This document shows, one piece after another, positions 8,360 through 17,372 of a stretch of DNA of 64,000 nucleotides. Every line of letters begins with the position of its first letter. Within the stretch, counting starts at the first letter, position 1. The notes under the pieces were generated by a model that was not told the DNA's origin, ran no database searches, and was given only the letters and a program-made list of their open reading frames with translations. A program made the position numbers and the translations under genes. The DNA comes from Opitutaceae bacterium (GTDB lineage: Bacteria > Verrucomicrobiota > Verrucomicrobiia > Opitutales > Opitutaceae): contig JAIXWF010000015.1 of NCBI GenBank assembly GCA_027482185.1, forward strand, positions 310,001 to 374,000. The letters are read 5' to 3'.

Positions 8360-10639
8360 TCAAGGCGCGAGCCGGGCGCGGCGGGCCAGATAGCCGAAAC
8401 CGTACGCAACCTCGGCGGCAACGCCGCGCGGTGCGCGCATCCGGCCCGTGAGCGTCGCGGCCGCGGGCGCGGATTCGACGACCACAAGCGAGATTGCCGG
8501 CGCGGAACCGAGGGTGACGGCGACTTCGGCGGTTTCGATTTTCGCGGGATCGAGATTCACGGGGGCGGTCAGCTCGACGACGAGATCGTCGCCTTCGCGG
8601 CGGAGGACGAGCTTGGTTTCCGCGTGCGCGAGGTAGGCGAGCGAGGCGTTGAACGCGGTGTTGAAAGTCACCCACCCTTCGGTCCAGCCGATGTCGCCGA
8701 CCTCGGGCCGATACGGGTAGTGCTGCTGTTTGGGCGCGCCATCGAGGACGAAGCGGGCGCCCTCGAGCTGGCCGATGCCGCCCTTGTGGAAACTGTACCA
8801 GCCGTGCTCGACGCCCTCGATCTCGCGCGGTGCATCGAAGGAGAAATGGCGGCCGGTCGGATTGCGCCCGAAGCAATTGTCGAAATGCGACCAGACCAAT
8901 TCGCGCAGCCGCGCGCCGAGCGCGGGATCGCGCACGAAGGGCCGGGCGGCGAGCAACGCGGCGGGCAGACCGACGACGTTGCCCGGTTCGTTCCACATCG
9001 TGCGCTGCGGGCCGGTCGGGGCCCAGCGGTCGGCGTCGTCGAGTTTGCGGAAATCCCAAAGATTGGCGGCGCGGCGCGCGGCGACCGCGGCCCAGGCTTC
9101 GAGCTTCGCGGCGATGCCGGGCGGGGCGCGGTCGGGAAATTCGCGGAGAAAATGCGCAAGGCCGGTGACGGTGAGCCATTCGCTCATGCGCTGGCCCTTC
9201 GTCGTCTGCGGGTCCTCCCAATCGAGATTCCGCACGAGCCATTCGGCCTGGCGGTGCGCGGCGGCGAAGTAATCGGCGGCATCGGCGCGGCCCTCGCGTT
9301 GCGCGACTTGCCAGAGCAGCAAATTCGGTTCGACGGAAAAGCCGGGCGGGAGCGAGCCCTTGGTCGTGCCGAGCTTGGTCTTGAGGGCGAGCAAGTCGTG
9401 TTCGGGACTCTCGTCGTACGGGTAGACGCGGTCGCACTTCGGTTCGCGCCACACCGCGAAAGCGAAGTCGCGCACCGCGGCGTAGTTCTGCGCGGGCAAA
9501 TAGCGCTCAAGCCACGGCCACGCGTAGAGGAAGTACGCGAGTTGGGCCTTGAGGTGCTCGTGCGTGAGGCGCTGCGTCACGATCACGTCGGCGCCCCAAT
9601 GGATGAGTTTCACGAGGTCCGGCGCGTCGTCGCGGTACGGCGCGAGCGCGCCCCAGCGTTTCGTTTCGCCGGGCGCCTCGTAGCGGATCTGCCGCGGCAG
9701 CGCCGCGTAGGCGGAGGGATTGGAGAGCCACTGCGCGACCAACGAATGCAGCTCCCAGCCGAAGTGATGGTCGTCGCGCCAGCCGAAGGAACCGCGGCAT
9801 TCGGCGCGCCAATTGCCCACGTAGTGGCGGCTATCGACCATGAAGTTGACGGCGTTGGCGTAGCTCACGCGTTCGAGCCACCAGCGGCCGATGCGGAACG
9901 GCACCGAGGTGTGCGGCCCGGCCACGACAACGAACTCGCGATTGTCGGCCGCCGGTTCGAACGCGGTGAAGTCGCCGATGTGGCCGGCGAGTTTGCCTTC
10001 GAACAAAGCCGGCCCGCCGGCGGCGGCGCGCACCGCGAACGCCGTGCCGTCGGGCAGCGTCGGCGCGGTGAACCGTTTCGGCTGCCCGAGATTGAAGCCG
10101 CTTTGGTTGAGATAAATCCGCGGGATCGCGGCGTCCGGCGCGGCCGCGGCCACGAGCGGCGGCACGCCGGCCGGCGTCGCCGGCCAGACGAGGATCTCCT
10201 TGATGACGGCGGGACCGCCGTTGGTCGCGGCGACGCGGAGCCGCAGGCGCGTCGTGCGGACCACGACGGTGTCGTCGAACGCGAGCCGCAGCGACGTCGC
10301 GCGGTTGCCGGCGACATTGGCCGAGGGGATGTCCTGCCACGCGCCGTCGCGCCAGAACTGGACGCTGACGTCGCGGATCGAGGTGGCGGCGTCGAAGCCG
10401 TGGAACAGATGCAGCCCGGCCACCGTGGCCTCGGCACCGAGTTCGAGCTCGAAGTCGGCGGGGCCCGCGGCCGCGGCGCTCCAGCGCGATTCCTCGGTGA
10501 CGACGCCGTCGATCGCCCGGCCCGCCGCAAACGGCTCGAGCGTCGACGAGGCGCGCGCGGCCACAATGCGAAGCGGCGCCGGTTCGGCGGCGCGAAGCAC
10601 GGCGGCGGACAAGACGGCGAGCAGCAAAAACGTTTTCAT
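8360..10639 (-). CDS. Discoidin-like domain plus GH9-like (alpha/alpha)6 glycoside hydrolase
   Basis: 759 residues from ATG 10639 with a signal peptide (1-17). Residues about 20-150 look like an F5/8 type C (discoidin) sugar-binding module. An Ig-like segment of the CelD_N type follows (IPRIYLNQSGFNLGQPKRF). The remaining ~500 residues are helical and contain FDNCFGRNPTGRHFSFD, which resembles the GH9 signature around its catalytic His (LGRNP-x-G), plus an acidic C-terminal stretch (EGWVTFN). The fit to GH9 is partial, so a related (alpha/alpha)6 family is possible. It is transcribed with the GH16 gene (17-bp gap) and the Tat propeller gene (52-bp gap), downstream of operator O2. Confidence 0.75.
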   Translation of the reverse strand: MKTFLLLAVLSAAVLRAAEPAPLRIVAARASSTLEPFAAGRAIDGVVTEESRWSAAAAGPADFELELGAEATVAGLHLFHGFDAATSIRDVSVQFWRDGAWQDIPSANVAGNRATSLRLAFDDTVVVRTTRLRLRVAATNGGPAVIKEILVWPATPAGVPPLVAAAAPDAAIPRIYLNQSGFNLGQPKRFTAPTLPDGTAFAVRAAAGGPALFEGKLAGHIGDFTAFEPAADNREFVVVAGPHTSVPFRIGRWWLERVSYANAVNFMVDSRHYVGNWRAECRGSFGWRDDHHFGWELHSLVAQWLSNPSAYAALPRQIRYEAPGETKRWGALAPYRDDAPDLVKLIHWGADVIVTQRLTHEHLKAQLAYFLYAWPWLERYLPAQNYAAVRDFAFAVWREPKCDRVYPYDESPEHDLLALKTKLGTTKGSLPPGFSVEPNLLLWQVAQREGRADAADYFAAAHRQAEWLVRNLDWEDPQTTKGQRMSEWLTVTGLAHFLREFPDRAPPGIAAKLEAWAAVAARRAANLWDFRKLDDADRWAPTGPQRTMWNEPGNVVGLPAALLAARPFVRDPALGARLRELVWSHFDNCFGRNPTGRHFSFDAPREIEGVEHGWYSFHKGGIGQLEGARFVLDGAPKQQHYPYRPEVGDIGWTEGWVTFNTAFNASLAYLAHAETKLVLRREGDDLVVELTAPVNLDPAKIETAEVAVTLGSAPAISLVVVESAPAAATLTGRMRAPRGVAAEVAYGFGYLARRARLAP

Positions 10640-10656
10640 TGGGTCTGAGCTTGGGG

Positions 10657-12498
10657 TTAGGGCGGACCGAGGCGGGCGACGTCCTCGGCCGCGAGGGCGC
10701 GATTGTAGATGCGCACTTGGCCGAGTTCGCCGGCGAAATTGCCGTAGCGCTGCACGTGGGCGGCGGGGCCGGTGGCGAGGGTGACATCGCCGACGGCCTC
10801 GTAGCGGCCGCTGTTGGCGCCGAGCCGGCCGGCCGTCGCGGCATCGGTCGGCGCCGGCCCCGCGTTGTCCGCCGTTTTCTTGCGGATCCCGTCGGCATAC
10901 AGCGAAACGGTGCCGCGGTCGTAAACGCAGGTGACGCGCACGGGCACGCCGGCGCGCAGGACGGCCGGCGCGGCGACGTCGACAGGCCGCGCGTGGTGGC
11001 CGAGGCGCAGGAACACGGTGCCCGCGGACGTGAGGCCGACGGCCCAGCCGGCGCCCTCGGTCTTCGGCAGCCGCGCGAGCGGGAAGCAGTCGGAGAGTTT
11101 TTCCGGGCGCACGACGAACGAGACGGTGATCGCGTCGCCGCGGCCGACGTTGCGGCCGAAGAAGTAGAATTTTTCGTCGCCGGAGAACGCGATCGGGGCG
11201 CGCGGCGCGAGTTCCCAGATCGGATCGCCGGCCTTGAAGGCGAAGGAACGCGACGGCCGCACGGCCTGGCCGGGCAGCGGCGGCTTGAGGAACATCACTT
11301 CGTCGGCCTCGAGCCAATCGCCGGAGCCGCCGGCGGACTCGAGGGCGATGGTCACGCGTTTTTCGGCGACGGCGATGCCCTCGAGGCGGACGTCGGTCCA
11401 CGTTTCCCCGGCGGGCAGATCGAGCACGCGGTCGGCGCCGCCGAAGCCGGAGACGCGCAGGCGGGCTGTCCGCAGATTGCCCCCGCGGCGGACGCGGGCG
11501 CGGACCTCGTAGTCGCCGTTGCGGATGAAGGCGAGGGACTGGACCGTCTGGACCGCGAAGGGCCGGTCGGCGGCGTGGCGAAGTTTGAAGTCGCCGTGGG
11601 CGGCGCCGCCGCGCACGACGGCCGCGGCGGCCACATCGCCGGATTCGCGCCAAGCAATTGGCCGCTGCAGGTCGACCTTGTTCTGGTTGTATTCGAAGCC
11701 GCCGTTGGGGAGCAGATTGGCGCCGGGGAAATCGCGGGCGTAGAAACGGAAGTAGTCGAAACGCGTTTCGCCCGGGAGTTTGTCGACATCGACGCGGCCG
11801 ACGCCGTTCAACGCCGTGAGCCAGACATTCTGCGCGGCGACGAGATCGGGGAAATCGGCCCGCGCGACGACGCGGCCCTGGTCGTAGAAGACGACGCCGT
11901 CCGGAGTGTATTCGTAGGCGTCGATCCACCAGCCGTCGGGCCCGAGCTTGAACGGCACCTGCCCGCGGTGCGGCCACGCCTGCTCGAGGTAACCGGCGTC
12001 CGAGACATCGACATAGAGGTTGTTGCAGGCGATGGCCTGCATGGAATCGATCTCGTGGGAATCGATCTCGAAGATCGAATTGTTCTCCGGGCCGCCCATC
12101 CCGCGCTGCCAGAAGGCGGTGTGCACGCCGCGGCCGCGCATGAACGGCTGCGACCGCACCTCGTAGTAGCCGTAGCCGAAGCGGTGCGTGCTGATCAGGC
12201 CGCCGCCGGTGTGGGCGGGCTTGCCGTCCACGGTCTCGTGCTTCGCCTCGATGACGAGATGGCCGTCGGCGATCCGGACATTGCGCGCGAGATTGAGCCC
12301 GTCGATCCCGGTACCGGTGCGCGGCCCGGTGCGGAAATTCCAATCGGCCGCCGCGACGCCGGGACCGTCGAATTCCTCGGCGAAAAGCAATTCGTAGTCC
12401 GGCGACGGCGGGGCGGCGACGGCCGTGGCGGCAGCCCAGGCCGCGGCGCAGCCGAGCAGGCGCAATCCGGACGTGCGGACAGGAACACGGGGACACAT
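10657..12498 (-). CDS. Secreted GH16 endo-glycanase with C-terminal LamG-like module
   Basis: 613 residues from ATG 12498 with a signal peptide to about A29. The GH16 catalytic signature is E144-I-D146-S-H-E149: nucleophile, helper Asp and acid/base in the six-residue beta-bulge arrangement seen in agarase, porphyranase and carrageenase-type members and in many laminarinases. Residues about 275-400 look like a carbohydrate-binding jelly roll (GGFEYNQNK onward). Residues 415-613 look like a LamG/concanavalin-A-like domain (FGRNVGRGDAITVSF to RIYNRALAAEDVARLG). It is first in a three-gene unit with operator O2 61 bp upstream, and is probably the main depolymerase of the locus. Galactan against beta-glucan cannot be settled from sequence alone. 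Confidence 0.9.
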   Translation of the reverse strand: MCPRVPVRTSGLRLLGCAAAWAAATAVAAPPSPDYELLFAEEFDGPGVAAADWNFRTGPRTGTGIDGLNLARNVRIADGHLVIEAKHETVDGKPAHTGGGLISTHRFGYGYYEVRSQPFMRGRGVHTAFWQRGMGGPENNSIFEIDSHEIDSMQAIACNNLYVDVSDAGYLEQAWPHRGQVPFKLGPDGWWIDAYEYTPDGVVFYDQGRVVARADFPDLVAAQNVWLTALNGVGRVDVDKLPGETRFDYFRFYARDFPGANLLPNGGFEYNQNKVDLQRPIAWRESGDVAAAAVVRGGAAHGDFKLRHAADRPFAVQTVQSLAFIRNGDYEVRARVRRGGNLRTARLRVSGFGGADRVLDLPAGETWTDVRLEGIAVAEKRVTIALESAGGSGDWLEADEVMFLKPPLPGQAVRPSRSFAFKAGDPIWELAPRAPIAFSGDEKFYFFGRNVGRGDAITVSFVVRPEKLSDCFPLARLPKTEGAGWAVGLTSAGTVFLRLGHHARPVDVAAPAVLRAGVPVRVTCVYDRGTVSLYADGIRKKTADNAGPAPTDAATAGRLGANSGRYEAVGDVTLATGPAAHVQRYGNFAGELGQVRIYNRALAAEDVARLGPP

Positions 12499-12558
12499 CG
12501 GGGCGAAGGGGTTCCCGGCCAGTCAGGCCGGGAGCGCCGGCAGCGCAAAGCCGAAGCT

Positions 12559-12574
12559 GGTGAACCCGTTCACC
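12559..12574. promoter_or_regulatory. LacI-type operator O2
   Basis: GGTGAACCCGTTCACC, palindromic except at the variable central base pair, overlaps the stop codon of the SGNH gene (12570-12572) and lies 61 bp upstream of the GH16 ATG. It implies an internal promoter that lets the GH16/GH9-like/propeller genes be controlled separately from the upstream receptor unit. Confidence 0.8.
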
Positions 12575-13253
12575 GCACCGGCGGGCCGGGCGGCGGGAGC
12601 ACGGCCTGCAGGGCCTCGAACCAGCGGGCGGCCATCTTGGCGGCGCCGGCGGCGTTGGGGTGCACGCGGTCGGCGATCGTGTCCGTTTCCCAGACGAAGC
12701 CGGCGGCATGGTCGACGAGCCGGACCGGCTGCGCGGGCGTGTGCAGGCGGGCGGCGAGGGCCGCGAGGCCGGCGTTGAAGTCCGGCAAGTACGAGTACTT
12801 CGGCAGTTTGCCGGAGGGAATCACCTGCCCGAGCAGAATGACGACGCGGGGATTGAGGGCGCGCAGGGCCGCGATCAATTCCTCGGTTGCGGCGAGCATG
12901 CCTGGGACGGGACGCTCGGTGTCGAAGTGATTGTGGCCGGCGTGGAGGAGGACGATGTCGGCCGGGGTGCGCGCGAAGTTGGCCGGGACGGTGCGGGCGA
13001 CGAACTCGATGTTCTTGCCGCCGTAGCCCTCGTGGCGCTCCCCTGCCCCGCCCTGCGAGCCGACGAATTCGACCGCGTAACCGGCGGCGCGCAGACGCTC
13101 CGCCAAGATCGGCCGATAGACGGAAAACGTCGTGCCTCCGGCGGTGATCGAATCGCCCACAGCCATGATGCGCACGGGAGCCGCGGCGGACCGCGCCGCC
13201 GTACCGGCGAGCAGAACCGCGGCCAACGCCAACAGGGTCCGGAGGCGAAACAT
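12570..13253 (-). CDS. Secreted SGNH/GDSL hydrolase (carbohydrate esterase-like)
   Basis: 227 residues from ATG 13253, which shares one base with the TGA of the upstream propeller gene (TGATG), so translation is probably coupled. A signal peptide runs to about A24. The GDS block is G33-D34-S35 (nucleophile S35), block III is GHNHFD, and the catalytic pair is D195-x-x-H198. SGNH enzymes in such loci usually remove acetyl or other acyl groups from glycans, which would help the neighbouring glycosidases. A second, distant SGNH protein is at 43480-44205. Fold assignment is strong, substrate unknown. Confidence 0.88.
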   Translation of the reverse strand: MFRLRTLLALAAVLLAGTAARSAAAPVRIMAVGDSITAGGTTFSVYRPILAERLRAAGYAVEFVGSQGGAGERHEGYGGKNIEFVARTVPANFARTPADIVLLHAGHNHFDTERPVPGMLAATEELIAALRALNPRVVILLGQVIPSGKLPKYSYLPDFNAGLAALAARLHTPAQPVRLVDHAAGFVWETDTIADRVHPNAAGAAKMAARWFEALQAVLPPPGPPVR

Positions 13254-14353
13254 CACGGCGTTGCTTCCGCCTTCAGCGGCAGGTGCACGTTGAAAGACGT
13301 GCCGCCGTCCTTGCGGTAGCCGTCCGCCGCACCGAAGAGCGCGATGGGCACGCCGCCCTCGAAGAGCAGCGCCGGGCGTTCGAGCTGGGTCGCACTGAGG
13401 GTGCCGTCGGCCCAAGGGAAACGGGAGGCGATGACCTTGGGCTGCGGGGCGGCGGTCCAGCGGAGGCCGTCGTCGGATTGGAACAAAGCAATTCCGCCCT
13501 TCGCGCCGGTGAACTGGCCGACGACATCGCGGGCCACGGCGTAGTAACGCCGGCCGTGGGCGGCGTCGAACCAGACGAAGGGATCTTCCGCGAGCATCCA
13601 GTGTTGCTGCGCCGCGGGGCCGTCGGCTTCGAAGATGCGGCCCGGGGTCTTGACGTAGGGGCCTTCCGGATGCGTCGCGAGCGCGGCGCCGTAGCGCACG
13701 TTGCCGCCCATCGGTTTGCCGGCGAGGATCTGGACGGCCTTGTAGATGAGCAAAATGCCGCCGTCGGGCCGCACGGCTGCGGCGGGATTGGTGACGCAGA
13801 GCGAATCGAAGGCGGCGGGATCGGCGCTGACGTCGACGATGGGGCGATCGAAACGGCGCCACGGTCCGTCCGGCGAATCGGCCACGGCCACGCCGACACG
13901 CTGGTGGTTGCGGTGCAGCGGGTAGTCTTTCCCGTCGCCGTGGTTGCCCATGTAGAAGAGGTAGAATTTCCCGTTCGGGTGGCGGAGGACGTTGGGATTG
14001 TGGGTGACGTCGCCGTCCCAGAACTTTTTCCCGGTGACCGGATTCACGCCGCGGGCGGGCAAGGCGACGTTGACGAATTTGTAGGGCCCGAGCGGCCGGT
14101 CGGCGACGGCGTAGGCGATTTCCGAACGCAACGCCCAACCCGGGGCGAAACCGGCGGCGACGGGCCAGCGCGAGTACAGCAGATGGTATTTGCCGTCGTC
14201 GCCCTTGATCGGCGCGCCGCACCAGATGTGCCAGGCGGGATCGGAAAAACGCGCGTCGCGGGGGGCGGGCTGCACGCGGGCGCCGAGGTCGAGTTCGGCC
14301 GCGGGCAAGGAAGCAAAACCGGCGAGCAGCAGGGCGGCGAAGATTCGGAGCAT
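13253..14353 (-). CDS. Secreted five-bladed beta-propeller glycoside hydrolase (GH43/GH117-like)
   Basis: 366 residues from ATG 14353 with a Sec signal peptide (1-18). It is a paralogue of the Tat-exported protein at 7156-8307, sharing IWCGAPIKGDDGKYHLLYSR, HNPNVL, FYMGNHGDG, HQRVGVAVADSPDGPW, TNPAAAVRPDGG, AEDPFVWFD and LERPALLF. Two paralogues with different export routes in one locus suggest action on different linkages or in different states of folding. It lies 32 bp downstream of the TonB receptor gene and overlaps the SGNH gene by one base. An exo-acting glycosidase in the periplasm is the likeliest role. Confidence 0.82.
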   Translation of the reverse strand: MLRIFAALLLAGFASLPAAELDLGARVQPAPRDARFSDPAWHIWCGAPIKGDDGKYHLLYSRWPVAAGFAPGWALRSEIAYAVADRPLGPYKFVNVALPARGVNPVTGKKFWDGDVTHNPNVLRHPNGKFYLFYMGNHGDGKDYPLHRNHQRVGVAVADSPDGPWRRFDRPIVDVSADPAAFDSLCVTNPAAAVRPDGGILLIYKAVQILAGKPMGGNVRYGAALATHPEGPYVKTPGRIFEADGPAAQQHWMLAEDPFVWFDAAHGRRYYAVARDVVGQFTGAKGGIALFQSDDGLRWTAAPQPKVIASRFPWADGTLSATQLERPALLFEGGVPIALFGAADGYRKDGGTSFNVHLPLKAEATP

Positions 14354-14385
14354 GACCGGAGAGCGGATGATTTTCCCGGCCGCGT

Positions 14386-17343
14386 TCAGAACATCGCGTT
14401 GAGCGAGACCGAGGTCTTGCGCGGCGTGTATTGCTCGCGGAAGTACCGGACGACGCCGTTGGTGCCGCGGGGCAGCGCGATGAGGACCTGTTTGTCGAGG
14501 AGGTTGTCGATGTTGACCTGGAGCGAGAGGCGCGACTTGGCGAAGCCCTTGAAGCTGTAGACCCCGAAGAAATTGTGCTGCACGCGGTCAGGATAATAGA
14601 ACGTTTTGCGCGCGTTGGCGGCGGCGGCATCGGTGTAGCGGTAGGCGCGGAATTTCTGCTGGTAGACGGTGGACACGCCGAGCACGAGGCCGCGGAGACG
14701 GCCGCTGCCGACCTGATAGCGGTTGATCATGCTCCAGGCGTTTTCGGCGTAGCCCGTGGTCGGCTCGCCGGCCCGGCGCACGATGATGTCGGCGACGGGC
14801 GGCACGAAGCCGAGCTGGTGTTCGCCGATCGGGAGCCCGGTGGCGCCGGTGCCGATGCCGGCGGCGCGCAGCCCGAGGAATTGCGAATTGAGAATCTGGC
14901 CGGAGTCGGGATCGAGGTTGGCGAAATAGGGACTCGTGGGATCCTTCAGCATGGCGAGCGAGAGCGGGACCTGCGGGGACGTCGCATCGGTGGGATCGCT
15001 GGGGACGAGCAGCGGGGAGAGCGTGGTGCCGCTGCGGGAAGCGACGACGGTCTGGCCGCCGACGGTCGTGGTGTTGAATTGGTCGTTGTAGAAAATCGGC
15101 AGGGTGACGTCGCTGCGTTCGGAGCCGTTGGCCTGGGTGAAACTGAGGGTGATCTGCCACGACTTGAGCGGGCGCGCGGACAACGCGACGCTCAGGCCGT
15201 CGGAGGCGCGGCTGAAGACGTAGCCCTGGCCGCCGTTGCGGCCGTTGATGCCGTCGGGGTCGACGTCGTTGCGGAAGCCGCCGAGGCCGGCGGTGTTGTT
15301 CAACTGCTCCGTCTTGTAGTACGTGATGCTGCCGGAGAGGCGGTGGTCCCACATCGCGAGTTTGAGGCCGGCGTCGAAGCTGCGGCCGGAGCCGATGGGG
15401 AGGATGACGTTGTAGATGTCGCGGTCGGTGGCGAAGTTGATCTTGGAATTCCGGGAACGGTTGGCGTAGGCACGGAGGCCCTTGACCGGGGTGTCGACGA
15501 CGATGCCGTAGGCGAGACTGTCGTAGGTGATCGGGCCCTTGAGTTCGTTGGTCGTGAGGCGTTCCTGCTCGGCCGTTTCGCGGCGGTAGCTGGTGAGCAC
15601 GTCGATGCGGTTTTTCCAGAACTTGCTCGCGAGGCTCGAGCCCCAGCCGGATTCGCGGGTCTCGTCGATCTGGTAGCTCGATTGGTTGGGGCGGCCGTCG
15701 GCGGTGAGCGGGCCGGAGACGCCGTAGGGATTGTTGGCGGTGCGGGCGACGGCGCCGGGATAGGCGGCGGTGCCGAACCGGTAGCGTTTGCCGTTGGGGT
15801 GGTTGATGTACTCCACCGGCCAATCGCGCAGGCCGTAGGGCAGGCTGCCCGAGAAGATGGGGCGCCACTCGGCGGGCATCTGGACGCGGCCGGAGTCGGC
15901 GTTGGCGATCTGCGCGGGGTTGGTCACCCAGTTGCCGTCGGCATCGATCTCGTAGAAACGCGCGAAGCGGATCGTGGTCCAGTTGCGCTGGTTGGAGTAG
16001 AAGCCGCTGACGCGGTGGTTGCCGAGCCACTTGCCGAAATCGAGGCTGGCGACGCCGGTGACGCGCAGGCCCTGGGCGCCGGTGATGTAGGGGAAACTTT
16101 GGATACCGGCATTGGTCGCCCACTCGGCGATGCGGTTGCCGGCGGCGTCGCGGTAGTTGTTGGACGGATGGTCGGGGCTGAAGAACGTGGTGCTCGTCGG
16201 CTGGATGGTGGCGTTGACGCGGGTGTCGCGGCCGTAGCGGGCCTGGAAGGCGACGCGCTTCCAGCGCACGAGATCGACGGTGACGCTGTTGGATTTGTTG
16301 ACCCAGTGCTGGCGGTTCATCGCGCCCATGAGCGAGTCGGCGTTGGTCACCGTGACGAGGTTGTTGAGGAGCGCGGGACCGCCGAGGCCGATGAGGTAAT
16401 TGGTGGATTGGTTGTCGAGGTTGACGCCGTTGCTCAGGAGGAGGCCGGCGGCAACCGGCACGCGGAGGGTGGCGCCGCTCGAGGTGGCGGCCCCGCGCGT
16501 GTAGTGGCGGAAGTCGGCGAACACGCTGACCCACGGCACGGGCCGGAAGGTGCCCGAAACCTGGAGCCCCTCCTGGTCGAGGCCGAGGAGCGGGCGGTAG
16601 TAGCGGTCCGCGGACTTCATCAGGTTGACGCGGACGCCGAAGCGCTTGGCACCGTAGTTGGCGTCGACGGTGTAGAGCGAGGAACCCTCGGAATCGAACT
16701 TCGTGCCGAGGGTGGCGCTGCGGCGGTTGAGGGCGGCGCGCTTCGAGTTGACGACGACCACGCCGGAAGCGTCGCCGGAGCCGTAGAGCAGGTTGTTGGA
16801 GCCGTTGATGACGTCGGCGCTTTCGACGTCGAAGCTGTTCATCATCGACGTGGCGGAGCGGAGAAAGCCGTCGCGGCGGGGCGTGCCGATGGCGAAACCA
16901 CGGCCGGTCATGCCTTCGGGCTGGACGCCGTCGCCTTCCTGCATGCCGCGCTGGTCCTCGTTGCCGCCGCCGAAGAGCGTGGCGCCGAGGCCGCCGAAGT
17001 CGCCGAGCAGTTTGAAGATGTCGCCGCCGCCGAGCTCGGAGATCATCTGCTTCGTCATGATGCGGGCGTCGACCGGGGTCTCCTGCAGGGAGGCGTTGGT
17101 GCCCGTGAGCGAATTGGTGTTGGTGGCGTCGTAGCCGTCGTTGGCGTCGCTCACGACCTCGAAGGGCGAGAGGATAACGGCGTCGGCGGCCTTGGCGGCC
17201 GCGGCGGTCGCGGCGGACGGCGGCGGCGCGACGGGCGCGGGCGCGACGGCCTGCGCGCGGAGCGAAGCGGCCGCAAGCAACACGCAGGCGAAAGCCAAAG
17301 CCGGCGAGCAGCGGGCGAGCGGAAAGCGGGAGGTCGGGATCAT
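14386..17343 (-). CDS. TonB-dependent receptor (Opitutaceae type)
   Basis: 985 residues from ATG 17343 (MIPTSRFPL) with a signal peptide to about A32. A plug domain follows (DAVILSPFEVVSDANDGYDA, then MTGRGFAIGTPRRDGFLR and ADVINGSNNLLYGSGDASG), and the barrel runs to the C-terminal aromatic residue (SLNAMF). The second half closely matches the receptor at 20824-23904, for example SERSDV, FYNDQFNTTTVGGQTVV and TGYAE, so the two are paralogues. No SusD-like lipoprotein accompanies it. It would import oligosaccharides released by the enzymes downstream. The gap to the preceding receptor is 29 bp, so the two are co-transcribed. Confidence 0.93.
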   Translation of the reverse strand: MIPTSRFPLARCSPALAFACVLLAAASLRAQAVAPAPVAPPPSAATAAAAKAADAVILSPFEVVSDANDGYDATNTNSLTGTNASLQETPVDARIMTKQMISELGGGDIFKLLGDFGGLGATLFGGGNEDQRGMQEGDGVQPEGMTGRGFAIGTPRRDGFLRSATSMMNSFDVESADVINGSNNLLYGSGDASGVVVVNSKRAALNRRSATLGTKFDSEGSSLYTVDANYGAKRFGVRVNLMKSADRYYRPLLGLDQEGLQVSGTFRPVPWVSVFADFRHYTRGAATSSGATLRVPVAAGLLLSNGVNLDNQSTNYLIGLGGPALLNNLVTVTNADSLMGAMNRQHWVNKSNSVTVDLVRWKRVAFQARYGRDTRVNATIQPTSTTFFSPDHPSNNYRDAAGNRIAEWATNAGIQSFPYITGAQGLRVTGVASLDFGKWLGNHRVSGFYSNQRNWTTIRFARFYEIDADGNWVTNPAQIANADSGRVQMPAEWRPIFSGSLPYGLRDWPVEYINHPNGKRYRFGTAAYPGAVARTANNPYGVSGPLTADGRPNQSSYQIDETRESGWGSSLASKFWKNRIDVLTSYRRETAEQERLTTNELKGPITYDSLAYGIVVDTPVKGLRAYANRSRNSKINFATDRDIYNVILPIGSGRSFDAGLKLAMWDHRLSGSITYYKTEQLNNTAGLGGFRNDVDPDGINGRNGGQGYVFSRASDGLSVALSARPLKSWQITLSFTQANGSERSDVTLPIFYNDQFNTTTVGGQTVVASRSGTTLSPLLVPSDPTDATSPQVPLSLAMLKDPTSPYFANLDPDSGQILNSQFLGLRAAGIGTGATGLPIGEHQLGFVPPVADIIVRRAGEPTTGYAENAWSMINRYQVGSGRLRGLVLGVSTVYQQKFRAYRYTDAAAANARKTFYYPDRVQHNFFGVYSFKGFAKSRLSLQVNIDNLLDKQVLIALPRGTNGVVRYFREQYTPRKTSVSLNAMF

Positions 17344-17372
17344 CGTCGGACGGGTTGGCGGACGGGGCGGGA

